A stretch of DNA of 64,000 nt from Caballeronia mineralivorans PML1(12) (GTDB taxonomy: Bacteria > Pseudomonadota > Gammaproteobacteria > Burkholderiales > Burkholderiaceae): positions 1 to 64,000 of the forward strand of contig NZ_AEJF01000228.1 of NCBI RefSeq assembly GCF_001028175.1. Direction: 5' to 3'. The notes under the pieces were generated by a model that saw only the letters and a program-made list of their open reading frames with translations, ran no database searches and had not been told where the DNA came from. The position numbers were made by a program, and so were the translations under genes. Of this stretch, positions 53,486 through 62,626 are shown piece by piece (position 1 is the stretch's first letter; each line of letters opens with the position of its first letter).

Positions 53486-55000
53486 CTATTTGCACGCCGG
53501 ATGTTCCCTTGAGACGTCGGTTGTTTCTGCTTCCAGATAACCTCGGCCCATCTCCTTGGCAAAGCGCGCGGGATTACCTTCCCACACCACGCGGGCATGT
53601 TCGAGCACGTAGACACGATCGGCGTGGGGCAAGGCAAAGGTGACGTTCTGCTCGCCCAGCAGCACCGTGATGGGCGTTGTCTGTTGCAGCTTTTCCAGTG
53701 CCTTCGAGAGCTGTTCCAGAATGACCGGTGCGAGACCCAGAGTGGGCTCGTCCAGGATCAGGAGCTTGGGTTGCATCATCAGCGCACGTGCGATGGCCAG
53801 CATCTGCTGCTCGCCGCCGGAAAGCGTGCGCGCCGTCTGGCTCTGCCGGGACTTGAGGATCGGGAATAACTCGAAGAGCCAGGTCAGTTGTTGCGATCGT
53901 ACGGTGGAGGAGAGGTGATAACCGCCGAGATCGAGGTTCTCGCGTACGGTCATGTCGCCGAACAACTCGCGAGTCTCGGGACATTGGACTACACCGGCGC
54001 GGGCTATAGCCGCGCCGGTCATGCCTTTCAGATCGCGCCCGCCGAAGCGGATGGTGCCCTGGTAGGGCAGCAGCCCGGAAATGGCGTTAAAGAGGGTTGT
54101 CTTGCCGGCGCCGTTGAGCCCGACTACCGATACGAATTCACCCTCGCGCACGTGGATGCTCACCTTGTCGAGCGCACGTGCCTTGCCGTAAAAGACACTG
54201 ACGTCGTCAACTTCAAGGGCTGACACTCTGCTTCCAGCTTCGACAGGCAAGCGTTCCCTCGTCTCGATCTTGCCGCCGATATAAACCCGCCGGACCGTTT
54301 CGTTCTGCATCACTTCTTCGGCGGTACCCTCTGCAACATGTTCGCCTAGATACATGGCGAGCACGCGATCAACCAATGCCGCCAGGCTCTTGACGTTGTG
54401 GTCGACCAGCAGCACAGCGCGTCCCTCAGCGCGAAAGCCCCGGATCAGCGCTGAGAAGGACTCCGACTCAACCGCGTTGAGCCCGGCAAATGGTTCATCG
54501 ACGAGAACCACTTTCGGATCGCGCGCTATCGCCTTGGCCATCTCCATGCGGCGAAGATCGGCGAAGGGAAGGCTGGACGGGTGCCGGTGCATCACCGCGC
54601 CGAGCTCGACACGCTCTGCGATTTCGCGGGCGCGACGGTCAACATCGGGATCGGCGAAAAGCTTGATCAGCGAATCAGGCAGAAGGGCCAGCTTGATATG
54701 TTCGAGCACTGTTTGCCGATGCAGTGGGCGCGAGTGCTGGAAGACGATGCCGACCCCGGCCCGGGCGATGCGATGCGGCGCCCAGCCAGCCATTTCCACG
54801 CCGTCAACTTTGACTGAACCGGTATTGGGCCTTTCTATGCCCATGATCAGCTTCATCGCGGTCGACTTGCCCGACCCGTTCGGACCGATGAGGCCAAGTA
54901 TCTCGCCGGCCTGGATATCGAAGCCGATATCCTTGACGGCAACCAACCCGCCGAAGCGCTTGGTCAGGCCGCGTACTTCGAGGCGAGGCGCGCCGCTCAT
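53486..55000 (-). CDS. Branched-chain/urea-type ABC ATPase pair fused in one protein
   Basis: A 504-residue protein from ATG 55000, overlapping the permease stop. Two ABC ATPases in tandem: a LivG/UrtD-like half (LEVRGLTKRFGGLVAVKDIG, GPNGSGKSTA, PFADLRRMEMAKAIARDPK) from residues 1 to about 245 and a LivF/UrtE-like half (SVFYGKARALDKVSIHVREG; GLNGAGKTTLFNAISG; LSGGEQQMLAIARALMMQPK) from about 265 to 504. The two are normally separate proteins. The first half has a degenerate signature (LPFADLRR instead of LSGGxQ), as LivG proteins often do. Confidence 0.92.
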   Translation of the reverse strand: MSGAPRLEVRGLTKRFGGLVAVKDIGFDIQAGEILGLIGPNGSGKSTAMKLIMGIERPNTGSVKVDGVEMAGWAPHRIARAGVGIVFQHSRPLHRQTVLEHIKLALLPDSLIKLFADPDVDRRAREIAERVELGAVMHRHPSSLPFADLRRMEMAKAIARDPKVVLVDEPFAGLNAVESESFSALIRGFRAEGRAVLLVDHNVKSLAALVDRVLAMYLGEHVAEGTAEEVMQNETVRRVYIGGKIETRERLPVEAGSRVSALEVDDVSVFYGKARALDKVSIHVREGEFVSVVGLNGAGKTTLFNAISGLLPYQGTIRFGGRDLKGMTGAAIARAGVVQCPETRELFGDMTVRENLDLGGYHLSSTVRSQQLTWLFELFPILKSRQSQTARTLSGGEQQMLAIARALMMQPKLLILDEPTLGLAPVILEQLSKALEKLQQTTPITVLLGEQNVTFALPHADRVYVLEHARVVWEGNPARFAKEMGRGYLEAETTDVSREHPACK

Positions 55001-55923
55001 TCCCGCTCCCTGACACGCAACAGATTGCCGAGAAGGCCGTCCGGAAAGAACAGGATGACCGCTAGCGCCACGGCCGCGACCACGAAGGTATTGATCTGGC
55101 CGAGAGGACGCAGGAACTCGCCGGCCACGATGAGAAACACCGAGCCGAGCACGGCGCCGAGTATGGTGCGGCGCCCGCCGAGCACCGCCGCGATAATGAT
55201 CTGGACACCCACGCCCAGGTCGACCACGGTGCTGACCGACGCGGTTCCTTGATAGAAGATCAGCATGGCCCCGGCCACACCTGAGAACAGCGCGCTGATA
55301 CAAAAGGCCGCGATCTTGTGCTTGGTCACGTTGAAACCCAGGGCCTGCGCACCGATGGCGTCCTGACCGCTCGCCTGCAGAATGAGTCCAATCGCCGAGC
55401 GGGACAAGCCGAAGAGAATGATCGCGCAGACAACGAGAAAACCAAGCGCATACCAGTAGTTGTCTTCTGCACGGACGGACAGCACGTCAGGTACCGTCAT
55501 GCCGATCTCGCCGCCGGTGACACCCGCGAAGATCACGATAGAGTTCTGCAGCAACAGCACGGCGACCAGCGTGACGAGACCGAAATAGGGGCCGCGCAAG
55601 CGCATTGCCGGCACGGCCAGCAGCAGGCCTCCGATCAGCGCGACCAGCCCCCCGGCGATGATGCAGACGGGAATTGGCGGCCCCCACTTGGCATCGAGTA
55701 TGGCGGCTGTGTAGGCGCCCAGGCCGATCAGGAAAGTGGGCCCGAAGTTGACCTCGCCGGCGAAGCCGAACAGCAGGTCCCAGGCCATCGAGAAGACCCC
55801 GAAGTAATAAGCGACCGTCAGGATGCCAAGGATGTAGCCGGACAACCACCAGGGCAGGGTTGCCGCCGCTGCTGCCAGCAGCAGCGCGGCCCACAGCATC
55901 GGGGAGCGAAGAAGGTTCGTCAT
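54997..55923 (-). CDS. livM: Branched-chain/urea-type ABC permease (LivM)
   Basis: A 308-residue permease from ATG 55923, with about nine membrane helices and LivM signatures (YYFGVFSMAWDLLFGFAGEVNFGPTFLIGLGAY; AVPAMRLRGPYFGLVTLVAVLLLQNS; VQIIIAAVLGGRRTILGAVLGS). Overlaps the ATPase start by 4 bases. Part of the operon 58222 to 53486. Confidence 0.92.
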   Translation of the reverse strand: MTNLLRSPMLWAALLLAAAAATLPWWLSGYILGILTVAYYFGVFSMAWDLLFGFAGEVNFGPTFLIGLGAYTAAILDAKWGPPIPVCIIAGGLVALIGGLLLAVPAMRLRGPYFGLVTLVAVLLLQNSIVIFAGVTGGEIGMTVPDVLSVRAEDNYWYALGFLVVCAIILFGLSRSAIGLILQASGQDAIGAQALGFNVTKHKIAAFCISALFSGVAGAMLIFYQGTASVSTVVDLGVGVQIIIAAVLGGRRTILGAVLGSVFLIVAGEFLRPLGQINTFVVAAVALAVILFFPDGLLGNLLRVRERE

Positions 55924-55936
55924 GGTGGCTCTCAGG

Positions 55937-56812
55937 CTAGCGCCGGCCCAGGAAGCCCTGCGGCCGTACATAGACCACCAGCACTAGTAACAGGAGCGCA
56001 GGCAGGGGGCGCAGCGTCGGCGCGATGAGATACGCGGTAATGGTCTCCAGATACCCCACGACGTAAGCGGCCATCAGCGAGCCCGACACACTGCCCAGGC
56101 CCCCGAGGACCACGATCGAGAAGGCGCTCGCTGTGAGCTGCCCCGTGTTGTTGGAGCTGACGCCGAGGAAGGAGGCGAGCAGCACGCCGGCGACTCCGGC
56201 GAGCACGCCATAAATGCTCCACGCCAGCAAATAGACGCGAGAGAGTTCGAAGCCGAGCAGGGTCAGTCCGCGTGGATTGATCGATGCGGCGAGCAGCGCC
56301 TTGCCGGCGCGCGTACGGTTGACGAACACCCAGAGCAAGCCAATCACAACCCAGCAGATCACCGCGATCATGATCTCGTTGAGCGGCGTACGAACGCCAG
56401 CAATGCTCACGACGCCCGAGATCAGCGGACGCATTGTCACCGGGTTGTCGGTGAAGAGATAGGCCATGCCCTGCTGGATCATGATGCCCCACAGCAGGGT
56501 GCCGGTCAGGACGAAGATCTCTTTCTCCTCGCGCGGAATCGCGGCGGAGCGCTGGATCGGGCGCACCACCATGAGATAGGTCACATAGGCACAGGCCAAT
56601 CCTGACAGCACGCCCAGCAAGGTGCCGAGATAGGTGCCGATACGGGCTTCGCCAGCCAGCATCCAGCCCATCAGCGCCGCCACCAGCATGACGCCGCCAT
56701 GAGCGAGATTGAGGACGCCCGATACGCCGAAAATGAGAGTGAAACCGATCGCGCCCAGCGCGTACAGCGAGCTGATCGCAAAGCCGTCGATCAAGATTTG
56801 CAGCCAGACCAT
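55937..56812 (-). CDS. livH: Branched-chain/urea-type ABC permease (LivH)
   Basis: A 291-residue permease with LivH features (LQILIDGFAISSLYALGAIGFTLIFGVSGVLNLAHGGVMLVAALMG; NPRGLTLLGFELSRVYLLAWSIYG; FSIVVLGGLGSVSGSLMAAYVVG). It lies 13 bases upstream of livM and 138 bases downstream of the receptor gene, separated by a strong hairpin. Confidence 0.92.
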   Translation of the reverse strand: MVWLQILIDGFAISSLYALGAIGFTLIFGVSGVLNLAHGGVMLVAALMGWMLAGEARIGTYLGTLLGVLSGLACAYVTYLMVVRPIQRSAAIPREEKEIFVLTGTLLWGIMIQQGMAYLFTDNPVTMRPLISGVVSIAGVRTPLNEIMIAVICWVVIGLLWVFVNRTRAGKALLAASINPRGLTLLGFELSRVYLLAWSIYGVLAGVAGVLLASFLGVSSNNTGQLTASAFSIVVLGGLGSVSGSLMAAYVVGYLETITAYLIAPTLRPLPALLLLVLVVYVRPQGFLGRR

Positions 56813-56899
56813 TCGCGCCCCTTTGGCCCGGCAAGCTGCCGGAATTGCTTGGATGAACGACTTGAACGACTTGCTTGGATGCGTTGCTGGAACGATAAG

Positions 56900-56939
56900 C
56901 GGCCGTGATCCGTACCCATACCGGAGCGCGGCCGTTTTT
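56900..56939. terminator. Intercistronic hairpin between the receptor and permease genes
   Basis: A 13-base stem, CGGCCGTGATCCG (56900-56912) against CGGAGCGCGGCCG (56922-56934), with one wobble and one mismatch, then TTTTT on the plus strand. In the minus direction it sits just after the receptor stop codon, the usual place for a stem that raises receptor mRNA over permease mRNA. The plus-strand U-run hints at an opposite-strand terminator as well. Confidence 0.6.
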
Positions 56940-56950
56940 GGTTTTCCGGG

Positions 56951-58222
56951 CTAGTTCGCCGCGGCTTGCTGCAGCTTGATGAACGATGGGAACCTGAGCT
57001 TCGCGTTAGCCACGCTCTTCGGCCAGATCGCCACTTGCTTGCCGTCTTGCCACTGGAGGTTGATACCGGTAATGAAGCCCGGGCCGTACTTCAGCGCATG
57101 GGTGAACTGGTCGTTTTTCCCATAGAACTGCCAGCGGCCGATCGTGCCGACGTAGTCGGTCTTCTCTAGTGCGTCCACCATCTTGTCCGGATCGGTCGCG
57201 CCGTGGTTTCGCTTGATGGCGTCCGCGAGAATGTAGACCAGGTCGTAGCTCGTGAACCCGCAGTAGGCCGGGGAGACTCCGAACTGCTTGGTGTAGGCAT
57301 CGACGAACGGCACGGTCTTCGGCGTAATGGCAACGCCAGGAGCCGCCGCGCTTGCCGTGATGACACCTTCGGTGGCGCCGTTCGTGTCCTTCCAGAAACT
57401 GCTGGTCGTTGCCTGCGAACTTTGGCCGCTCATCGGGATCGGCACCTGCTGGTCATGCCATTGCACGGTCGGCTGAACACCGACGTGGCTGATGCCCGTG
57501 GTGATCGTATCCGGGTGCTTGCTTTCGATCTGATTGAAGATCGGCGTGAAGTCCGATGTGTCAGGGTTAAAGCGGATGTGGTCGAGCACCTTGAGTCCGG
57601 CCTTCGGCAGGCAATCGAGGTAACGCTCGTCCAGCGGTTTGGTCCAGGCGGCATCCTCGCTCATCACCACCGTCGTTTTCATGTGGAGCTGGCCGACCAG
57701 GATGTCGTGCGAGAAGTCGCAGATCGACTGGGCGATGAAGGCCGAGGTCATCCAGCCGTGAAACGTGTATTTGTAGTTGTCGTAGTCGTCGTGGACATGC
57801 TTCGAGATGTCGTTGCTTGCTGCTCCGGGCGTGATGAATGGCATCTTCAGGCGTGCCGACCAGGGTTCCATTGCCAGCGCCACCTCGCTGATGTAGCTAC
57901 CGATCACGGCGACGACCTTGTCCTGGGTGGCCGCGCGCTGGAAAGCGCGAACCCCGTCCGACGCCGAGGAGTGGTCATCGTAGGCAATGACCTCGATCAT
58001 CCTGCCGTCGACACCGCCGTGAGCGTTGATCTCGTCGGCCGCGAGCTTGGCCGCTTGGGTGATCGACGCGCCGGCCACGGCCGACTCCTCACCGATAACC
58101 CCGATCTTGATGGGTTCTCCTGCCGCTTGTGCCGAGACGGCAAAGCCCAACGCTGCTAGCAGGGCGCCTGCCCGAACAAGGCTGAGGCTGCACAGGTGCC
58201 GCCACGATGAATTCTTGGACAT
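56951..58222 (-). CDS. Branched-chain/urea-type ABC substrate-binding protein
   Basis: A 423-residue protein with an N-terminal signal (about 1-33, cleavage near QAA) and the Peripla_BP_6 fold: KIGVIGEESAVAGASITQAAKLAADEINAHGG, VIAYDDHSSASDGVRAFQRAATQDKVVAVIGSY and CGFTSYDLVYILADAIKRN. Ligands of this family include branched-chain amino acids, amides and urea-like compounds. First gene of the operon that includes livH, livM and the fused ATPases. Its promoter should be in 58223-58603. Confidence 0.9.
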   Translation of the reverse strand: MSKNSSWRHLCSLSLVRAGALLAALGFAVSAQAAGEPIKIGVIGEESAVAGASITQAAKLAADEINAHGGVDGRMIEVIAYDDHSSASDGVRAFQRAATQDKVVAVIGSYISEVALAMEPWSARLKMPFITPGAASNDISKHVHDDYDNYKYTFHGWMTSAFIAQSICDFSHDILVGQLHMKTTVVMSEDAAWTKPLDERYLDCLPKAGLKVLDHIRFNPDTSDFTPIFNQIESKHPDTITTGISHVGVQPTVQWHDQQVPIPMSGQSSQATTSSFWKDTNGATEGVITASAAAPGVAITPKTVPFVDAYTKQFGVSPAYCGFTSYDLVYILADAIKRNHGATDPDKMVDALEKTDYVGTIGRWQFYGKNDQFTHALKYGPGFITGINLQWQDGKQVAIWPKSVANAKLRFPSFIKLQQAAAN

Positions 58223-58603
58223 CGTCGGTTCTCCGATTCTTTTGTCGCAGAGTTAGCACCTGTCAGAAAACAAGGCAGCAGATATGTAGGTGCACAAATA
58301 ACAATAACATTCGCACAAGCAGTCCCAAATCGGTAGTAACGATTATCGGGTCCGCTGGCAGACAGGGTGCTTGGACAAATGGGGCGGCAAGCGCCTCGAG
58401 TGCTCAGAACAATCGAACTGAGGACAAGTATTCAGCAAGCCGGAGTGTTCGAAGCGCATGCTTTCAGCCGGTCATCCGGTGAGTGAAGTAAGCGGTGGAC
58501 GTAGCCTATAGATACCAATGTTACTTAGTCATCCTGTGTTAAGCGAAAGCTAGTCGAACCGCGCGTTAAGGTTCAGCCGCCGCGGGCGCTCCGCCCAAAA
58601 TAC
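58223..58603. other. Promoter region of the ABC operon
   Basis: About 380 bases between the receptor gene and the LysR gene (both minus strand), so it carries the operon promoter and the terminator zone of the LysR gene. It is AT-rich around 58280-58340. No reading frame or clear motif was recognised. Confidence 0.4.
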
Positions 58604-59497
58604 TCATTGAATTTCCCTCAACATGTCGACAAACGCTTTCAGCCCGGACGGCACATGGCGATGACCGGGGTAGTAGAGGAACAATCCAGGGATCAACGGA
58701 CACCAGTCGTCCAGGACCGTGACGAGTTTTCCCGTCGCGAGAAATGGTTGCGCGCATCGGTCCGGCACGTAGGCAATCCCCATTCCGTCGGCCGCCGCTT
58801 CCGCCATTAACCCCGGATGGTCGAGAGTTAGCGGACCCGCAACATCGACAGTCAGTTCCTGGCCGTGCTTGGCGAATTCCCATCTGTAAAGCTTGCCGCT
58901 TGGCAGGCGAACGCGGATGCAGGCGTGGTCCCTGAGGTCGTCCGGCGTGAGCGGAGGTTTGTGTCCGGCGAGATAGGCGGGCGATGCAACGGCAAGAAAG
59001 CGGAGTTCGCCGCCGAAGCGCACCGCGATCATGTCCTGTGGCACCGCCTCGCCGAGTCTCACGCCGGCATCGAAACCACCGGCGACGATATCGACCAGTC
59101 TCCCTTCCGTGACGAGGTCGACTGACATGTCCGGATAACGCGTCAGGAAGGCAGGGACAACCGATTGCATGAGAAGCCGCGCCGCGGGCTCGCTGGCATT
59201 GACGCGAAGCGATCCACTGGGACGATTGCGCAGCGCATCGACTTCTTCCAAAGCAAGGTCGAGATCCCTGAGCACAGGTTGCAGGCGCGATACGAGACGT
59301 TCGCCGGCCTCCGTAGGCGAGACGCTTCGTGTTGTCCGGTTCAGCAGGCGCAGGCCCATCTTCAACTCGAGCGTTCGCATCATGTGGCTGAGCGTGGAGG
59401 GCGATACCCCGAGTTCGTCTGCTGCTTTCCTGAAGCTGCGATGCGTGACGATCGCGGCCAACGCAGTCAAGTCGCCAAGGGCGGGCCGGTCATTCAT
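58604..59497 (-). CDS. LysR family transcriptional regulator
   Basis: A 297-residue protein opening LGDLTALAAIVTHRSFRKAADELGVSPSTLSHMMRTLELKMG, with LLNRTTRSVSPTEAG and an effector domain with FDAGVRLGEAVPQDMIAVR. It is in the DsdC/CrgA-like group. It is divergent from an SDR gene (120-base gap), a very common arrangement in Burkholderiales, and probably activates or represses it. Confidence 0.93.
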   Translation of the reverse strand: MNDRPALGDLTALAAIVTHRSFRKAADELGVSPSTLSHMMRTLELKMGLRLLNRTTRSVSPTEAGERLVSRLQPVLRDLDLALEEVDALRNRPSGSLRVNASEPAARLLMQSVVPAFLTRYPDMSVDLVTEGRLVDIVAGGFDAGVRLGEAVPQDMIAVRFGGELRFLAVASPAYLAGHKPPLTPDDLRDHACIRVRLPSGKLYRWEFAKHGQELTVDVAGPLTLDHPGLMAEAAADGMGIAYVPDRCAQPFLATGKLVTVLDDWCPLIPGLFLYYPGHRHVPSGLKAFVDMLREIQ

Positions 59498-59618
59498 GGC
59501 TAATTTTCACCAAGTCATCCAATATCGTGCGGATAGTATCAGGAATCAGCGACGTCTAGCATGGTCTCCAAGACGCGCCGCAATCCAGCGGTAACGATCT
59601 TTTTTGGGGGCAATTCAC

Positions 59619-60449
59619 ATGACAAAAACCTGGTTCATCACCGGCAGTTCTTCCGGATTCGGGCGCTTGCTGACTGAGAAACTGCTGGCGCGCGGCGAGC
59701 GCGTGGCGGCGACGTTGCGCAAGGTGCACGCCCTCGACGACTTGAAGGCGCAATTCGGCGAGCGCCTCTGGGTGGCGTCGCTGGATGTGACGGATACCGA
59801 GGCTGTGCGCCGCGTGACCAGCCGCGCTTTCGACGAGATGGGGCGTATCGATGTCGTCGTTAGCAACGCCGGTTACGGACTGGTAGGCGCAGCGGAAGAA
59901 CTGAGCGACGAGCAGATCCGGCAGCAGGTCGACACCAATCTGATCGGCTCGATTCAGGTGATACGCGCTGCGTTGCCGCATTTACGGGCGCAAGGTGGCG
60001 GCCGGATTCTGCAAGTGTCGTCGGAAGGCGGACAGATCACCTATCCCAACTTCAGCCTGTATCACGCTACGAAATGGGGCATTGAAGGGTTCGTCGAGAC
60101 AGTCGCCACGGAAGTCGCACCGTTCGGGATCGAATTGACGATCGTGGAGCCGGGTCCCGCAAAAACGAGTTTCGCCGGGGGCATTGTCAGGTCGACGCCC
60201 ATGTCCCTCTACGACAACACACCCGCCGGAGACGTCCGGCGCGCCCTCGAAACAGGTTCGTTTGCGGTGAAGGGCGATCCGGTCAAGATGGTCCAGGCAA
60301 TGATCGATTGCGCGGATCGTAGCCCTGCGCCTCGGCGGCTGACCCTGGGCAGCGACGCCTATGACAGGGTTCGCGCCGGCCTGTCGAAACGGCTTGCTGA
60401 ACTCGACGCGCAACAGAGCATCGCGCGCTCGACGGAACTGGACGATTAA
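59619..60449 (+). CDS. Short-chain dehydrogenase/reductase
   Basis: A 276-residue protein from ATG 59619. The cofactor loop is TGSSSGFGRLL; NAGYGLVGA and SSEGG for the catalytic Ser and YHATKWGIEGF for Tyr/Lys follow. NADP(H) is likely from the Arg in ATLRKVHAL. Length and pattern fit a group of SDRs annotated as oxidoreductases with unknown substrate. Divergent from the LysR regulator. Confidence 0.93.
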   Translation: MTKTWFITGSSSGFGRLLTEKLLARGERVAATLRKVHALDDLKAQFGERLWVASLDVTDTEAVRRVTSRAFDEMGRIDVVVSNAGYGLVGAAEELSDEQIRQQVDTNLIGSIQVIRAALPHLRAQGGGRILQVSSEGGQITYPNFSLYHATKWGIEGFVETVATEVAPFGIELTIVEPGPAKTSFAGGIVRSTPMSLYDNTPAGDVRRALETGSFAVKGDPVKMVQAMIDCADRSPAPRRLTLGSDAYDRVRAGLSKRLAELDAQQSIARSTELDD

Positions 60450-60504
60450 CCGCCGCGCTGTGACGCCGCGAGCGGCGGCGGAATCTGCACCGTCGGCACT
60501 TTGC

Positions 60505-61428
60505 TTAATGTTTCGAGTAAATCTCGCTCTCGTTCGCAAACATCTGCGGTCCGCGTCGGATCTTATGTCTTTCTGGCGATCGTCGATGCGTCACTATCGC
60601 GGGATCGACCCGTTCGTTCGTGTTTGCGGCCGCGACCTGGTTTACGCCCGACTGCGTCACGGCGCGTAACAGCATGTCGCGCGCTTCGGAATTGGATACG
60701 TCGCTTGCCAGAGCGTCGCCTGCCGATCGCAAGACACATGGCATGTCGCGAGCTTTCTCGCAGGCCCGCGCAAGGCCCAACGCCGAGTCTCTTTCACGTT
60801 CACGCTGGTTCAGTTCGTCGGCAATTCGCCGGACATCACTGCGTTGATCCTGATTGGAAGGAAGCATCGCCAACTGTCCGCGCGCGGTGTTTAGTTCGCC
60901 CCGCACCATGGCCGAACGCGCAGCATCGATTGTTCCCATCACATCGAGTGATGTGTTTTTCGCGCTGACGGGCGAATTGATCTTGCCTGGCAGAGCAGGG
61001 GCAGCAAAGCCGTTCGCAAGCGCTGCGGCCACGGGCTTCGTTTCCTGGTTGTAAGGCGACGATCCGTGATTGAGATACGACGCACCCGCGACCAGTCCGA
61101 TCAAGGCTATCAGGGCGACCCCGGCAAGCTTGAGGCGTTGACCCGCTTGGCCTTTAGAGCCCGGAGCCGTCATTTCCGGTTCTGAGAAATTTGGATAGGG
61201 CGAATCCACCGGGGTCCGCTTTCCTGCGAACTGGTCGGAGAATATGTCTTCCGGCGCTGCTTCCGGCGCGGGAGGTTCAGCGGCAATCGGGGTGGCAATC
61301 GGAGTTGCAGCGGCAGTTGCAGGTTTTGCGTTGCAGCGCGGACACGCCACATCAGGCGATGCGAGCGGATTGCCGCATACGGGGCAATCATCGGCGGTTT
61401 CAGTGGTGGGCACGGTGAAGTCGGTCAT
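60505..61428 (-). CDS. Zinc-ribbon, single-pass membrane protein of unknown function
   Basis: A 307-residue protein from ATG 61428. The N-terminal zinc ribbon (CPVCGNPLASPDVACPRCNAKP, in two CxxC pairs) is followed by an Ala/Pro-rich linker, one membrane helix near residues 105-122 (LAGVALIALIGLVAGASYL), and a helical C-terminal domain of about 150 residues (RIADELNQRERERDSALGLARACEKARDMPCVLRSAGDALASD) that looks TPR-like. The C-terminal domain may scaffold a periplasmic complex. It is convergent with the SDR gene. Confidence 0.7.
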   Translation of the reverse strand: MTDFTVPTTETADDCPVCGNPLASPDVACPRCNAKPATAAATPIATPIAAEPPAPEAAPEDIFSDQFAGKRTPVDSPYPNFSEPEMTAPGSKGQAGQRLKLAGVALIALIGLVAGASYLNHGSSPYNQETKPVAAALANGFAAPALPGKINSPVSAKNTSLDVMGTIDAARSAMVRGELNTARGQLAMLPSNQDQRSDVRRIADELNQRERERDSALGLARACEKARDMPCVLRSAGDALASDVSNSEARDMLLRAVTQSGVNQVAAANTNERVDPAIVTHRRSPERHKIRRGPQMFANESEIYSKH

Positions 61429-62012
61429 CAAAAGCCAGGGCAAGTCGTTTGGAAAAGCATTTTGCGGGCCATAGTGTACTGATTATCGCGCCGCCGCACG
61501 GCCAATGCTGAAGCGTTCACCCCAAGTTGAGAAGTATAGGTGCGCAGCACGGTTTCGATCATCCGTCATTGACCTGACCTGCTTTGTTCCGCGAGAGACG
61601 GTCGAGTGAACCGGTACAGAAACCATGATCTGAAAGACAGCAATTTTCCCGAAGAGGGGCACTCGCATTTCCTTCGATGTTCTCGACACCGAGCTACGAT
61701 AAGGCATTCCTGCAAGCGTTGAAAAATTTGCAAGGCACACGCCTGCGCGCCGGGTGGTGCCGCCGAGCGCTCCATCCGCTCAGGCCTGACAGCATCGTCG
61801 CCCGGGACTATGCGAGATTCCATGTCGCTTCATCGGCCCGTGAAGCGTGCCCGCTAGCGTATGCGTTACAGTACGCGATACCAGACTTGTCCACCCATGC
61901 TGACCATGTCAAAGGTGATATCGCATGCTTTATGTGAACCCTCCCTGCTGGTCGAACGTTCTGTCGGAAATCCGAAAGACTGCTTATGAATGTTCGAAAG
62001 GAGGTGTGAGCG
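61429..62012. other. Intergenic region
   Basis: About 580 bases upstream of the GNAT gene and of the minus-strand zinc-ribbon gene; it holds both promoters. Several short frames exist, but none is family-like. At its right end a very strong ribosome binding site (AAAGGAGGTG) sets the GNAT start. Confidence 0.4.
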
Positions 62013-62513
62013 ATGACTGCGAGAACGATACGCAAAGCGGCCGTTGAAGACGTGCCGGCTCTCACACACATCCTGAACGATGCAATCGCGTACAAGCTCA
62101 GTCACGGCGATTCCGCCTGGGGCAAAGTAGGATGGACCGAGGTGGGCGTGCAGCAGAGTCTGGATCGAAGCGAGGTGTATGTTATCGAGCAGGACGACAT
62201 GCCTGTTGCGACGATGTCACTCTCATGGCAAGACGAAAAGTACTGGGGGACTCAAGAGCCGATCGCCGGTTATGTGCACCGGGTTGCCGTGCGCAATGGC
62301 TTTCACGGCCTCGGACTTGGCAGCTTCTCGATCGATTGGTGCGCAAATCAGGTGTGTGCCAGGAATCGACGTTATCTCAGACTTGATTGTGACCACAGGA
62401 ATACAAAGCTATCTGCTTACTATGAGACGCTCGGTTTCACACGAGTGGCAACCAAACCGATGCCGGAACTTGGCGACTATGTGGCGTCTTTATACGAGAG
62501 ATCGGCGCGCTAG
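62013..62513 (+). CDS. GNAT family N-acetyltransferase
   Basis: A 166-residue protein with AAAGGAGGTG upstream of ATG 62013. It has the GNAT layout: RKAAVEDVPALTHILNDAI at the N-terminus, GYVHRVAVRNGFHGLGLGSFSIDWC for the acetyl-CoA-binding strand-loop (RNGFHGLGLGS replaces the usual RGxGxGS), and LRLDCDHRNTKLSAYYETLGFTRV at the end. Substrate unknown. The MerR gene follows 113 bases later on the same strand and may regulate it. Confidence 0.9.
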   Translation: MTARTIRKAAVEDVPALTHILNDAIAYKLSHGDSAWGKVGWTEVGVQQSLDRSEVYVIEQDDMPVATMSLSWQDEKYWGTQEPIAGYVHRVAVRNGFHGLGLGSFSIDWCANQVCARNRRYLRLDCDHRNTKLSAYYETLGFTRVATKPMPELGDYVASLYERSAR

Positions 62514-62562
62514 AACACCTGGGGTGTTGCGGAAAGTGACCCGGGAACGATCAAATATGTTG

Positions 62563-62593
62563 TTGACCCGGACCTTGGGGTCGCCCTCATGCT
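62563..62593 (+). promoter_or_regulatory. Possible MerR-type promoter with overlong spacer
   Basis: TTGACC (62563-62568) and CATGCT (62588-62593) are 19 bases apart, the spacing typical of MerR-controlled promoters, with an inverted repeat GACCC/GGGTC (62565-62582) in the spacer. The MerR ATG is at 62627. The -10 is a poor match to TATAAT. Autoregulation is the natural reading, but untested. Confidence 0.45.
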
Positions 62594-62626
62594 GACTGCA
62601 CTCGGTCAACAACAAAGAGGTGACTC

